Shown here piece after piece: positions 27,537-36,286 of a DNA stretch of 64,000 nucleotides (the first letter of the stretch is position 1; each line of letters starts with the position of its first letter). The notes below the pieces were generated by a model. That model did not search any database. It was given only the letters and a program-made list of their open reading frames with translations, and had not been told where the DNA came from. The stretch is from Paenibacillus sp. FSL H8-0537. Its GTDB lineage: Bacteria > Bacillota > Bacilli > Paenibacillales > Paenibacillaceae. The stretch spans positions 3,772,001 through 3,836,000 of the forward strand of contig NZ_CP150290.1 in NCBI RefSeq assembly GCF_038051995.1, read 5' to 3'. The position numbers and the translations under genes were made by a program.

Positions 27537-29141
27537 TCACTCTATTATTCCGAGCTTTAATGCTGCATAGTTCATCGCCCACATCCTACCGGAAGGACCC
27601 AGCGCTTTGAAAAATAAATCACTAGCGTCATAAACATGATGGCGACGTACCGCATCAAGTGATTGCCATTCTTCCGATTGAAGCAGATGCTGCAAGCGCA
27701 TTTTCGAGCCTTTAGTGGAGTCAGCCATAAGAAAAATATGCTGTGGATTAAATAATGGCAGGTCGTTTAGCTGGATATCGAGCGCCCATTCGTGGGCAGG
27801 GAACCGATCCGGAAGCGATAATCCCAGATCATCATAAAAAAGGCTGCCCGTTTGATTGCTTTTTCCATATACCCGATAAAAGTTCTGGCTCACCCTTATA
27901 AAATAAACGCTCTGTCCTCCCCAATGCGCCTTCAATCGTTCCTTCAGCTTTTCCGTTCTCTCGCCATACCTGCTTATCCATGCTGCCGCCTGCTGCTCTC
28001 TGCCCAATAGGCCCGCAAGCTGCTCCAGCGTCTGTCCGTATTTGTTCGAATGCTTAAGCATCGCAGTTGGCGCAATCTGATTCAGCAGCTCATCCCGCTC
28101 CAAGCGATCACTTGTCAGTATCAGATCCGGCTTTGTTCTCAGCAGCTTGTCGTAATTCGTGTGACCGCCTTGGAGCATAGAGCTTTGCTGGCTGTACGCA
28201 TTCAGCATCGGAATGGTGCAGGTCGAGGAAACCCGATTCGTATAGGACAGCGCAGCAACCGGCTCATATCCAAGTGTAATTAAATGGTCATCCAGCCCAT
28301 AATATAACGCGGCAATGCGATGGCATTTATTTTTAATATATAAGGTAGGGGCAACGCCTTCGGCTTTTTTGAAAACTCTGCTGAAATAATGCTCATCCTT
28401 GTATCCGACCTGCTCAGCTACACGCTTCGCTTTCATCGAGGAAACCAATAATTGCTTTGCTTTTGTAATCCGTTGTTGCAAAAGATATTCCGTAGGTGTG
28501 CTGCCCATTTGATTTTTAAACGTTTTCGTAAAATGATTCAGACTGAAGCCTGCCATTTCCGCCAATTGGCTAACCTGCAAATCCTTCTGGTAATTTTCAT
28601 TCATATAGGCCAGCACCTGGTCCATACCTACAGTCTGCTGCTGCTCAGGCCTGCTTTTGCCCATCATCAGCAGCAGCTTTGAAAGAATATAATGGATCGT
28701 ATGCCTCTCCTGTACTCGGAAATGCCGACTTAACTCAAGCAATTGCTGGATTAAACCCTCTACGGCTGAACGATCGTCCACTAACGCAAGCTTCCCCTGC
28801 AATGGGAAAATGGGCCGCTTAACCGACCAGCCTTCTATCGGCTTGCTTAAATGCATACAGGAAAACAGAATCAATGAATATTGAATCGGATCCCTGGAAT
28901 CAGAATACCCTTCGACCATCGTTTCAGGCTGTAGAAAAAATAAATCACCTGACTTGACTGGAGTGGCATGACCGCTTATTTTCAGCAAACCCTTGCCAGC
29001 GGTTACATAGCCTATGGCATAGGTATGGAGCATTTTAGGAGTTAATTTCGGGGTTAATGGATCGTCCGCTTGACCCCGGAAAGAAAAGCAGTGAATCGAA
29101 GTAAAGATAAGTCTCCTCATCAAGTTTGCTAGATTGTGCAT
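27537..29141 (-). CDS. AraC-family regulator with C-terminal siderophore-binding domain (Btr-like)
   Basis: A 534-residue protein from ATG 29141, with GGGAGG six bases upstream. It has an N-terminal cupin-like sensing domain (about 1-150), two AraC helix-turn-helix motifs at about 180-275 (LAEMAGFSLNHFTKTFK and VAEQVGYKDEHYFSRVFKK), and a C-terminal periplasmic-binding-like domain (about 280-530). This matches Bacillus subtilis Btr, which binds ferric bacillibactin directly and activates its uptake genes. Here the target is presumably the downstream binding protein/FhuF pair, 106 bp away. The ligand is unknown. Confidence 0.88.
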   Translation of the reverse strand: MHNLANLMRRLIFTSIHCFSFRGQADDPLTPKLTPKMLHTYAIGYVTAGKGLLKISGHATPVKSGDLFFLQPETMVEGYSDSRDPIQYSLILFSCMHLSKPIEGWSVKRPIFPLQGKLALVDDRSAVEGLIQQLLELSRHFRVQERHTIHYILSKLLLMMGKSRPEQQQTVGMDQVLAYMNENYQKDLQVSQLAEMAGFSLNHFTKTFKNQMGSTPTEYLLQQRITKAKQLLVSSMKAKRVAEQVGYKDEHYFSRVFKKAEGVAPTLYIKNKCHRIAALYYGLDDHLITLGYEPVAALSYTNRVSSTCTIPMLNAYSQQSSMLQGGHTNYDKLLRTKPDLILTSDRLERDELLNQIAPTAMLKHSNKYGQTLEQLAGLLGREQQAAAWISRYGERTEKLKERLKAHWGGQSVYFIRVSQNFYRVYGKSNQTGSLFYDDLGLSLPDRFPAHEWALDIQLNDLPLFNPQHIFLMADSTKGSKMRLQHLLQSEEWQSLDAVRRHHVYDASDLFFKALGPSGRMWAMNYAALKLGIIE

Positions 29142-29289
29142 GACCACCCTCCCTTCATTTCTTTCATCCTAGAGCCTTCAATTTTGCAGCCTATTCAGTC
29201 GGAATATAGACGAATAAGCCATCTCCGATGCAATACCGGAAACAGCTTATCGCCTCGCTTCAGATTTTTTTTGCTGCAAAAAGGACCAT

Positions 29290-30168
29290 TTAAGAACCGC
29301 GACGCCGCCATCCAAAAACGCGTACATGCACAATGCCCTTCGTCGCCCAATGAGCTAAAACATACAGTACAATGAACACAATAAGGAGCGGTTTAAAAAA
29401 GATCACCGCCACTAGCCAGCTAACGAGAATCTGCCAGCGTTTCATGCGCCTTATGACCTTCATCGGTGCTAAAAAGATACGATACAGCTTATTGCTGTTT
29501 TGCAAGGCATTCAAATATTCATCCTGATACTGCTTATCCTCTGGATTGAGCCTGACGGCGCTTTGCATATACTTTTCCTGCAGCGTATAGTCGCCCCGAT
29601 GGCCTGCCGCCCAAGCGAGATGCAGCAGCACACCTGGTTCTTCCGCCTCTGCCCGAATCGCCTGCCTGTCCAAATGCTCCGATTCCTCAAAATGACCCAG
29701 CAGCGCTTCCGTATAGCTCAGCACAGCCATATAAAGCGGCGACTCCGCATTCAGCTGGAGCGCTTGCAGCAGATGCTCCTTCGCTTCCTTGAATTTCCCC
29801 ATTTTGTTCATTCGACTAGCAAGCAAAAAGTAGTAATGAGCTCTGTATGGTTCAATTCGCAAAGCTTCATGTGCCGCTTCGAAAAAGGCCTTCACATCAT
29901 CCGTATCGTAAAAGGTGACAACGCGTACATACCAAGCAACCGTATGGTCCGGATCACGCTTCAACACTTCACCAGACCAATACAAGCTTTTTTCGTAATC
30001 TTCCATTTGCAAATAAATTTGAGCTATAAGTGCCAATGCATCTATATCTTCCGGGTTATGGCGCAAAATCTGCTCTGCTTGCCCCAAAGCTTCCTTATAC
30101 CGCTTCCACTCAAGCAATTGATATACAGCAGCATACGTATTTTGCTCAAAATCTCTTTCTTCCGCCAA
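29290..30168 (-). CDS. TPR-repeat protein with C-terminal membrane segment
   Basis: A 292-residue protein starting at TTG 30168, with GGGAG eight bases upstream. Residues 10-215 are a run of about six tetratricopeptide repeats (for example ALGQAEQILRHNPEDIDALALIAQIYLQ and YEKSLYWSGEVLKRDPDHTVAWY). A hydrophobic stretch at about 248-272 (LVSWLVAVIFFKPLLIVFIVLYVLA) anchors it to the membrane, followed by a short basic tail. It comes 22 bp after the AAA ATPase gene, so it may be the scaffold or membrane tether for that ATPase. Partners are inferred only from the operon. Confidence 0.85.
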   Translation of the reverse strand: MAEERDFEQNTYAAVYQLLEWKRYKEALGQAEQILRHNPEDIDALALIAQIYLQMEDYEKSLYWSGEVLKRDPDHTVAWYVRVVTFYDTDDVKAFFEAAHEALRIEPYRAHYYFLLASRMNKMGKFKEAKEHLLQALQLNAESPLYMAVLSYTEALLGHFEESEHLDRQAIRAEAEEPGVLLHLAWAAGHRGDYTLQEKYMQSAVRLNPEDKQYQDEYLNALQNSNKLYRIFLAPMKVIRRMKRWQILVSWLVAVIFFKPLLIVFIVLYVLAHWATKGIVHVRVFGWRRRGS

Positions 30169-30190
30169 AGCTTCTCCCTGCCCCTTCCTG

Positions 30191-31147
30191 CTACTTAATG
30201 CCGTGCTTCTTCATATAATCCAGCACAACCTGATAGTCACGGTTGACATCACTGAAGGTGGCATAGTTTTTCGCAGTGGAAAACCACTCCAGCGTTGTCG
30301 CTTTGCGGGATTTCACTGCCGCTTTCACATCATTTTGGGAAATCGGCTGCACTTCGCCCGTCTCCAGCATGCGTTCCATCGCCGATTCCACCGCATCGCT
30401 AACGACCTGCTCCAAATCAGCTCCGGAAAAATATTTCGTCTCGGCAGCAATTCGCTCCAAATTCAGCGAATCCACGGGCTTGCCTTTCAGCTTCAGCCCC
30501 AAAATCGTTTGGCGCTCCGCTTCCTCTGGCGGCGGTACAAATACAAGATGGTTAAAGCGTCCAGGACGTCTAAGCGCGGAATCCAAATACCATGGCGTAT
30601 TAGTTGCTCCAATTACAAAAACATTTTCGTTCTCCGCTTGCAGACCATCCAGCTCAAGCAGCAGCTGATTGACCAGCATGCGGTCGTGATGCTGGCGCAT
30701 TTGGTTCCGGCTGCCGCCCATTGCATCCAGTTCGTCTATGAAAATGACACAAGGCCTGCACTGGCGCGCTTTTTCAAAAAAGTCATGCAAGTTATGCTCG
30801 CTCTGCCCCGTATACATCGAAAGAATTGCCTGCAGCTCTATATGAATAAAATTAGCTTCAATTTCGCCCGCCACCGCTCGCGCAAGAAACGTTTTGCCAC
30901 ACCCCGGAGGCCCGAACAGCAGCAGGCTTCCTCCTGCTGATTTGCCATAGGCTGCGAACAATTCTGGCTGCTTTAGCGGCAAAATAAAGTTCATGCGAAT
31001 TTTCTTCTTAACATCTTCCAAACCGCCTACATCATCGAACGTTTCCGCTGGCTTATCTGACTCGACAAGCGATTGATCCTCTTGATTGAATTGAATAAGC
31101 TTTAGATTTTTGCGCCTTTGCGCTGCGAGATCATCAAAATCAGACAT
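30191..31147 (-). CDS. Cdc48/FtsH-like single-domain AAA ATPase
   Basis: A 318-residue AAA protein. A short N-terminus (1-35) precedes FDDVGGLEDVKKKI, Walker A GPPGCGKT (79-86), Walker B VIFIDELDA, sensor-1 ATNTP and the arginine fingers in RRPGRF. The C-terminal lid ends with a Vps4-like helical part. There is no protease domain or membrane segment, so it probably works as a hexameric unfoldase or remodeller with a partner. Upstream is the DUF2314-DUF2185 gene (97 bp) and downstream the membrane TPR gene (22 bp). The substrate is unknown. Confidence 0.88.
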   Translation of the reverse strand: MSDFDDLAAQRRKNLKLIQFNQEDQSLVESDKPAETFDDVGGLEDVKKKIRMNFILPLKQPELFAAYGKSAGGSLLLFGPPGCGKTFLARAVAGEIEANFIHIELQAILSMYTGQSEHNLHDFFEKARQCRPCVIFIDELDAMGGSRNQMRQHHDRMLVNQLLLELDGLQAENENVFVIGATNTPWYLDSALRRPGRFNHLVFVPPPEEAERQTILGLKLKGKPVDSLNLERIAAETKYFSGADLEQVVSDAVESAMERMLETGEVQPISQNDVKAAVKSRKATTLEWFSTAKNYATFSDVNRDYQVVLDYMKKHGIK

Positions 31148-31244
31148 TAGGCTCTCTCCTCTACTAATCTAGCATGCTGAATTTACGCTATTAATCCAGA
31201 ATAAAGAAATAAATTGTCGTTTGCAAGGGTAGCGGGTCATTCTA

Positions 31245-31862
31245 CTATTCCTCCACTACCTCTCCCCAGGCAGCTTCTCTTCCTTGCCTTTCAACCGACG
31301 AACCATGTGCTCCCTTAAAGGGCGCCAATAAACTAGCGTCCCGGTCTACCATTTCATAAACCTGCACTCTGAAAATATTATCGGCGTTAATATAGCTGTC
31401 TTCCTCATCACCTGCGAACAAACGCCAGCCGCTGTCCTGCTCATCGTCGCCAGCTTCACGGTACATCCAGCATACGGCATCGCCCTGCTCCAAGCAGCGC
31501 CTAGATACGAGTGCCATCTTTTCGCCATCCGCAAGCCATCTCTCATCGCCCTCCCGCAGGATCGTTCTGGCAATATGCTGCGGCTCGAACACTAGGCTGT
31601 CTCCTGACTTCAAGCTTTTCAAATAGACCGGCTGGTTCGTCAACACCCCGGTGTATTGCTCAGTCGCTTGGTTAAAGCCTGTAACCTCCACCCACATTCG
31701 TTCGGCTCTCGGCTCATTTTCACCCGGGTTTGCCAGTGTAAAATGCAATCTGACCCGTCTTCCTACTTCTTGCGCCCGCCGCTCCTTCGCAGGCGGGATA
31801 AAGAAGCTGTCTGGATACAGCCTGCTGGTCTGCTCTACATCTTCAAGCGTCCATTCCATCAT
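31245..31862 (-). CDS. DUF2314-DUF2185 (Imm33-like) fusion protein
   Basis: A 205-residue protein. Residues 20-110 resemble DUF2314 (ERMWVEVTGFN ... YTGVLTNQPVYLKSLKSGDSLVFEP). Residues 115-190 resemble DUF2185, the Imm33-like domain (VSRRCLEQGDAVCWMYREAGDDEQDSGWRLFAGDEEDSY). Imm33 proteins are thought to neutralise polymorphic toxins, but many DUF2185 proteins occur without a toxin and no activity is proven. The start overlaps the stop of the 67-residue gene (ATGA). The AAA ATPase gene is 97 bp downstream. No toxin gene is near. Confidence 0.75.
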   Translation of the reverse strand: MMEWTLEDVEQTSRLYPDSFFIPPAKERRAQEVGRRVRLHFTLANPGENEPRAERMWVEVTGFNQATEQYTGVLTNQPVYLKSLKSGDSLVFEPQHIARTILREGDERWLADGEKMALVSRRCLEQGDAVCWMYREAGDDEQDSGWRLFAGDEEDSYINADNIFRVQVYEMVDRDASLLAPFKGAHGSSVERQGREAAWGEVVEE

Positions 31863-32062
31863 TTGTTCCTCTCTCTTTTGCTCGCTAATTCGGGCGACAG
31901 CACATCAAGAATGGCCATCACCTCATGAAAATTATCCTCCACGAGCTGGCCGCTAAAGGGGCGAAGCATGCCGAGAAATCCGTTCGTCATCTTCTCCTGC
32001 TCGATATCTTCAAACGCAAAGGCATGACATTTTAATAATACTAAAGCCTCTTCCCTATTCAT
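31859..32062 (-). CDS. Small protein of unknown function, first gene of the AAA/TPR operon
   Basis: A 67-residue, probably helical acidic protein (MNREEALVLLKCHAFAFEDIE...). I do not recognise it. A good AAGGAGAGG site precedes the ATG, and its stop overlaps the start of the DUF2314-DUF2185 gene, so it is very likely translated. It heads a four-gene run with the immunity-like protein, AAA ATPase and TPR membrane protein. Confidence 0.65.
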   Translation of the reverse strand: MNREEALVLLKCHAFAFEDIEQEKMTNGFLGMLRPFSGQLVEDNFHEVMAILDVLSPELASKRERNK

Positions 32063-32111
32063 TGACCTCTCCTTGCATTTTCAAGTTTCGCCATGTAATA
32101 GCATTGTATTA

Positions 32112-32204
32112 AGAAAAAAAGCTGTCCTCGCACAAATCAGAAAGTTGTGCTGTGAGCTGCAATAGCCCCTCAGTTCCATTCTTGTGCTTGGACAGCTTTA
32201 TAGG
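32112..32204 (-). terminator. Long hairpin terminator after the DUF1801 gene
   Basis: The outer stem AAAGCTGTCC (32118-32127) pairs with GGACAGCTTT (32190-32199); the inner stem is GCACAA (32130-32135) with TTGTGC (32182-32187). On the minus strand it ends in TTTTTTT. A second TTGTGC at 32145-32150 offers an alternative pairing. Confidence 0.7.
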
Positions 32205-32225
32205 TTTCAGGCGAGCGGGAAAGGC

Positions 32226-32573
32226 TTAAAGCTCTTTCGACGCCTGCTCCAAATACTTCGTCAATTGCGAATAGTCGGGGGTATCCTTTTCTTGAATTTT
32301 AATTGTTTTCCGCTCCTCCGGCCCTTCAAACAGCTCCGCTGGCAAATCCAGACCCGTCGTATGGAATAAGGTAAAGGAAACCGCTTTTTTAGAAGGCGAA
32401 ATGACCGCCGCATACTTGCCATTTTTCAAAAAATGAGGCTTCTTATATTGCAATCGCTCCTGAACGTCTGGAATGACCTCGTGTATGAGGCTGCGCAGTT
32501 GATTCGATACGTCAACCTGCCATGGCACGTCCAATGCTTCTATAAAAGCGGTGATTTCTTCCGTTTCGGGCAA
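32226..32573 (-). CDS. DUF1801 (YdhG-like) protein
   Basis: A 115-residue protein starting at TTG 32573 with GAGAGGTGG about seven bases upstream. The DUF1801 pattern is clear: LRSLIHEVIPDVQERLQYKKPHFLKNGKYAAVISPSKKAVSFTLFH. The fold is a small alpha/beta sandwich; the family is common in Bacteria and has no agreed function. It stands alone between the AAA/TPR operon and selO. Confidence 0.82.
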   Translation of the reverse strand: MPETEEITAFIEALDVPWQVDVSNQLRSLIHEVIPDVQERLQYKKPHFLKNGKYAAVISPSKKAVSFTLFHTTGLDLPAELFEGPEERKTIKIQEKDTPDYSQLTKYLEQASKEL

Positions 32574-32691
32574 AACGATTCCACCTCTCGCATTTCGTAT
32601 ATATTTCGACAATAGTTTACAGGCTTATTTCCAAATGTCGTTCCTGAGTGTATTATGCAGGATTATGGCAGCAATGTCCATATTCGTGCAT

Positions 32692-34164
32692 TTACGTTCC
32701 GCAATAAGTACGGTAAGCGCGGCCTGACGGCTCAGGCAATGCTGCATATTGAGCCTGCTTTGGAGAATGGGCATAGGGATCGGCAAGTGCTTCAAGCAGC
32801 CGCTCCATCACCGTATAATCTCCATTAACCGCAGCCTCCAGTGCCTCTTCCACCCGATGATTGCGCGGAATGATGGCTGGATTGCTGCTGCGCATGAGCT
32901 GCCCCGCTTCCTCTAATGACTGCTCCTGCCTGCCGACCCTATTCTGCCAGCGCTCATGCCACTCTGTATATTCAGGGCTACTAAACAGAGCCGAGTCCTC
33001 CAGCTTGTTAAACGTTAACGCCACAAACGTATTGGTGTAGTCTGCGCCATGCTTCTCCATCAACGTGAGCAGGTCTTTCATCAGCTCGTCGTCCTGCTCC
33101 TCCTCATTGAAAATGCCCAGTTTTCCACGCATGCCTGCGAGCCAATGACGGTGATATTGGTCTGTAAAATCCGCTAAAGCTTTTTCCGCAAGCTTCAAAG
33201 CCTGCTCCTCATCGTCATGCAGCAGCGACAATAGCGATTCAGCTAATCTTGCCAAATTCCAGACCGCAATGTAAGGCTGATTGCCATACGCATAACGGCC
33301 TTGACTGTCAATGGAGCTGAACACTGTCGCTAGGCTAAAAGCATCCATAAAGGCACATGGGCCGTAATCAATCGTTTCGCCACTAATCGCCATGTTGTCC
33401 GTATTCATGACGCCATGAATAAAACCGACGAGCTGCCATTTGGCAATAAGTGATGCCTGGCGCTTAATCACTTCCTGAAGCAAGGAAAGATAGCGATTGT
33501 CATCTGCAGCAATTTGCGGAAAATGTCTTTGCACGGTGTAGTCCGCCAGTGCTCGCAGCTCCTCTGCCGCTGCCCATTGTGCAGCAAATTGGAACGTTCC
33601 GACACGGATATGGCTCGCAGCTACGCGGGTCAAAATGGCACCCTGCTGTGTATCCTCGCGGTAAACAGGCTCGCCTGTTTTCACGACCGCCAAGCTGCGG
33701 GTAGTGGGAATGCCCAGCCCATACATGGCTTCGCTAATGATGTATTCACGCAGCATCGGCCCAACCCCCGCACGGCCATCGCCACCACGGGAATAGGGCG
33801 TTCGGCCTGGGCCTTTTAGCTGAATGTCGACTCGCTCGCCTGAGGGTGTAATTTGTTCGCCCAGCAGCAAGGCACGCCCGTCTCCTAAGCGGTTAAAATG
33901 ACCAAACTGATGGCCTGCATAAGCCTGAGCAAGCGGCAAAGCGCCCTCGGGAATTAGATTGCCCGCAAGCATAGCCGCGCCTTCCTCGCTTTGCAGCGCC
34001 TCGGCACCCAGTCCTAGCGCTTCAGCCAGCTTATCATTGCAAATTATCAGCTCTGGAGAACGTACCGGAGTTGGGTTTGTTGCTGTAAATAATCCTTCTG
34101 GCAGTCTTGCATAGCTGTTGTCAAAGTTCCATCCGATATGTATATTGGCTTGCTTCTCGCTCAT
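32692..34164 (-). CDS. SelO/YdiU pseudokinase-fold protein adenylyltransferase
   Basis: A 490-residue member of the SelO family, which transfers AMP from ATP to protein Ser/Thr/Tyr residues with an inverted ATP orientation, linked to redox stress. The nucleotide-binding region [11 protein letters not shown], the [26 protein letters not shown] segment and the metal-binding [25 protein letters not shown] are all present. The C-terminus ends RTYCGT without selenocysteine context; the penultimate Cys is the position used for the redox disulfide or Sec in other members. It starts about 180 bp from the divergent SMI1-type gene. Confidence 0.93.
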   Translation of the reverse strand: MSEKQANIHIGWNFDNSYARLPEGLFTATNPTPVRSPELIICNDKLAEALGLGAEALQSEEGAAMLAGNLIPEGALPLAQAYAGHQFGHFNRLGDGRALLLGEQITPSGERVDIQLKGPGRTPYSRGGDGRAGVGPMLREYIISEAMYGLGIPTTRSLAVVKTGEPVYREDTQQGAILTRVAASHIRVGTFQFAAQWAAAEELRALADYTVQRHFPQIAADDNRYLSLLQEVIKRQASLIAKWQLVGFIHGVMNTDNMAISGETIDYGPCAFMDAFSLATVFSSIDSQGRYAYGNQPYIAVWNLARLAESLLSLLHDDEEQALKLAEKALADFTDQYHRHWLAGMRGKLGIFNEEEQDDELMKDLLTLMEKHGADYTNTFVALTFNKLEDSALFSSPEYTEWHERWQNRVGRQEQSLEEAGQLMRSSNPAIIPRNHRVEEALEAAVNGDYTVMERLLEALADPYAHSPKQAQYAALPEPSGRAYRTYCGT

Positions 34165-34342
34165 ATTCGATCGCCTACTTTTTCATTAATTTGTACACTT
34201 CTTCATTATACTACATCTTGAACTACATCCCGCGTTCCCGCTTAGCCGCTCTACAATTAGCCAGCCGCCTTCGTCTCAGGATATAATTAACAATATATCA
34301 TAACAGATATAGCTATTTCATAATGAGGAGTGAAGCATACCT

Positions 34343-35731
34343 ATGGACCAGCAGCTTCTGGCACAAATCAACCTTTGGCATGAAGAAGAAGCGTTCGAGA
34401 GCATTGTTGATCGACTGCAAGAAATCCCTGAAGCCGACAGAGATTATGAGGTCATTATCCAGCTTGCCCGAGCCCTTAACAATACAGATTGTTACCGCGA
34501 TGCACTAAAGCAGCTTTCCTTCATTTCCGAGCAAGGGAAACACGACCCTTTATGGCATTTTCGCCAAGGCTATGCCTTTTATTTTCTGGCTCGTTACGTG
34601 GACGCCTTGCAGGCTTTTGAGCTGTCCTTCCGCTTGGACCCCAAATCCGAGCCAACCTTAGAGTTTTTGGAGTGGACCAAGCCGCTCGCTGATAAAATGG
34701 TACGCCAGCACAAGCGTTATGTGGAGGAAAGCGCAGCGGCTAGTCAAAATCGGGGCTCCGAGCAAGACGCACCATTGTCCTCGCTTGATTTACAAAGCTT
34801 TTGGGAGGACAGCGACTATGCCCGCAAGTCTTATGTGCTGCCGCCTCCAACCGATGAGCTGATTGCCTCCATTGAGCAGGAGCTTAGCTACAAGCTGCCA
34901 GCCTCCTACATTGCCCTAATGAACAGCCAAAACGGCGGAATTCCGGTCAATTGCCGCTTTCCAGCGGAGGAGCCAACCTCCTGGTCAGAAGATCACGTCG
35001 CGATTACTGGCATTATGGGCATTGGACGAAATAAATCCTACACGCTAGGCGGAGATTTGGGCAGCCGGTTTATGATCGAAGAATGGGGCTATCCTGACCT
35101 TGGGGTCGTTATTTGCGACTGTCCATCCGCAGGTCATGATGTCATCATGCTGGATTACCGCTTCTGCGGGCCAGAAGGCGAACCTGCCGTCGTTCACGTT
35201 AATCAAGAGGACGAATACAACATTACTTATTTGGCATGCAGCTTTGAACAGTTTATTAAAGGGCTCGTTCATGATGATGTGTACGATAGATCAGCTGAAG
35301 AGAAAGAAGCCGATCTGAAGAAAGTAGCCGAAGGCGCATTTTCCCCTCTATTGGCTGAGCTTTGTGCCGCTGTGACGGAAACCGATGAGCTGGAAGGAAA
35401 AATCCGGTCGATTGGCAGACAGATTACCGAGGAGAAAGGGTATTTCGTCTTTCAAGCCGACGAGCTGTCTACCTTGATGTATGATTTGCAATTTTGGCTT
35501 TATACGAAAACCTATCCGAATCCTGCACGGAAAAAATATTTAGACGACTATGATAAGCTGATCGCATTCGGCGAAGGCGAGTTTAGCACAGGCGGCTATG
35601 CGCCAGCCTTTATTACGGACTGGCTCGATGATCGTATCAAGCTGGGAAAGATCATCGTAACGGATCGCACTCTCGCTATGACGGATGAAGCTATCGAGCA
35701 GGTGATTGAGCAGTTGAACGCCTCTGTTTGA
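34343..35731 (+). CDS. SMI1/KNR4 domain protein with TPR-like N-terminus
   Basis: A 462-residue protein. Residues 1-130 look like two or three helical TPR-type repeats (ALKQLSFISEQGKHDPLWHFRQGYAFYFLARYVDALQAFELSFRLDP). Residues 165-315 match the SMI1/KNR4 fold (LIASIEQELSYKLPASYIALMNSQNGG ... YPDLGVVICDCPSAGHDVIMLDY). The C-terminal 140 residues are not recognised. SMI1/KNR4 proteins are often immunity proteins of polymorphic toxins. The end of the gene overlaps a truncated Imm51 frame, so its last residues may stem from a recombination event. A GAGGAG-like site precedes the ATG. Confidence 0.8.
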   Translation: MDQQLLAQINLWHEEEAFESIVDRLQEIPEADRDYEVIIQLARALNNTDCYRDALKQLSFISEQGKHDPLWHFRQGYAFYFLARYVDALQAFELSFRLDPKSEPTLEFLEWTKPLADKMVRQHKRYVEESAAASQNRGSEQDAPLSSLDLQSFWEDSDYARKSYVLPPPTDELIASIEQELSYKLPASYIALMNSQNGGIPVNCRFPAEEPTSWSEDHVAITGIMGIGRNKSYTLGGDLGSRFMIEEWGYPDLGVVICDCPSAGHDVIMLDYRFCGPEGEPAVVHVNQEDEYNITYLACSFEQFIKGLVHDDVYDRSAEEKEADLKKVAEGAFSPLLAELCAAVTETDELEGKIRSIGRQITEEKGYFVFQADELSTLMYDLQFWLYTKTYPNPARKKYLDDYDKLIAFGEGEFSTGGYAPAFITDWLDDRIKLGKIIVTDRTLAMTDEAIEQVIEQLNASV

Positions 35732-35972
35732 TACGAGGGCGGAAGAAGGCTTTCAAGGCAGCGGCTATGACTGGGGCTCGCTTGCAGCCGTGTTTTTGGA
35801 GGAAAAAGCACCTGAGCTTGCCGAGCAAATCCACTTCGATCCAGAGGCAGATATGTTCTGCGTATATTCAAGCAATCGGAAAGCACTGATGAATTTTGCG
35901 TTAGCCTTCAAAGCAGCCTGTGAGGATCATGATTTAATCAGCGATCTATTTACTCGCGCCGAGCTGGATTAA
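35718..35972 (+). pseudogene. Imm51 family immunity gene, N-terminus missing
   Basis: The frame stays open from 35718 and encodes EEGFQGSGYDWGSLAAVF, FDPEADMFCVYSSN and a DLFTRAELD end, the C-terminal two thirds of an Imm51 protein. Two in-frame stops (35703 and 35715) lie directly upstream and there is no plausible start before ATG 35790, which would miss the conserved GYDW segment. The remnant begins inside the last 14 bases of the SMI1-type gene. A deletion that fused or abutted the two genes is the simplest reading. Confidence 0.75.
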
Positions 35973-36039
35973 ATTTATGTAACGACGTGCCTTCATTCAT
36001 TATGTGCTGCTAACTTCCTTATTTTTCATAATCGCTAAC

Positions 36040-36204
36040 TAGGGCGTGTCTGAAAACCCGTTCAGTGGCCCCTTTCACCGCCTTTTCGCCCCCTGCTTCG
36101 TTCCGTTTGCTTGACGTACCCCCGGTACGCCTTCACAAGCGCGCCTTGCATGGAACGAAAATTCGGCAAAATTTGCTGTCCTCAGCGTTCTCAGACACGC
36201 CCTA
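36040..36204. mobile_element. MITE-like element with 12-bp terminal inverted repeats and TA flanks
   Basis: The ends GGGCGTGTCTGA (from 36042) and TCAGACACGCCC (to 36202) are perfect inverted repeats, extending to 16 of 17 bp when the next bases are counted. The 161-bp element is flanked on both sides by TA, the duplication made by Tc1/mariner/IS630-type transposases. It has no coding capacity and an internal palindrome-rich core (GTACCCCCGGTAC). It lies in the intergenic space after the Imm51 remnant. Confidence 0.65.
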
Positions 36205-36205
36205 A

Positions 36206-36250
36206 AAAATGCCCGAAGGCTCCTATATTAAAGCCTTCGGGCATTTTTTC
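36206..36250. terminator. Bidirectional terminator after the amidohydrolase gene
   Basis: AAAAAATGCCCGAAGGCT pairs with AGCCTTCGGGCATTTTTT around a 10-base loop. It serves the minus-strand amidohydrolase gene, whose stop is at 36287, and possibly readthrough from the left. Confidence 0.85.
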
Positions 36251-36286
36251 TAGCTAGTTTAGCTGATTTCGCTCGTTTCATGAGGC

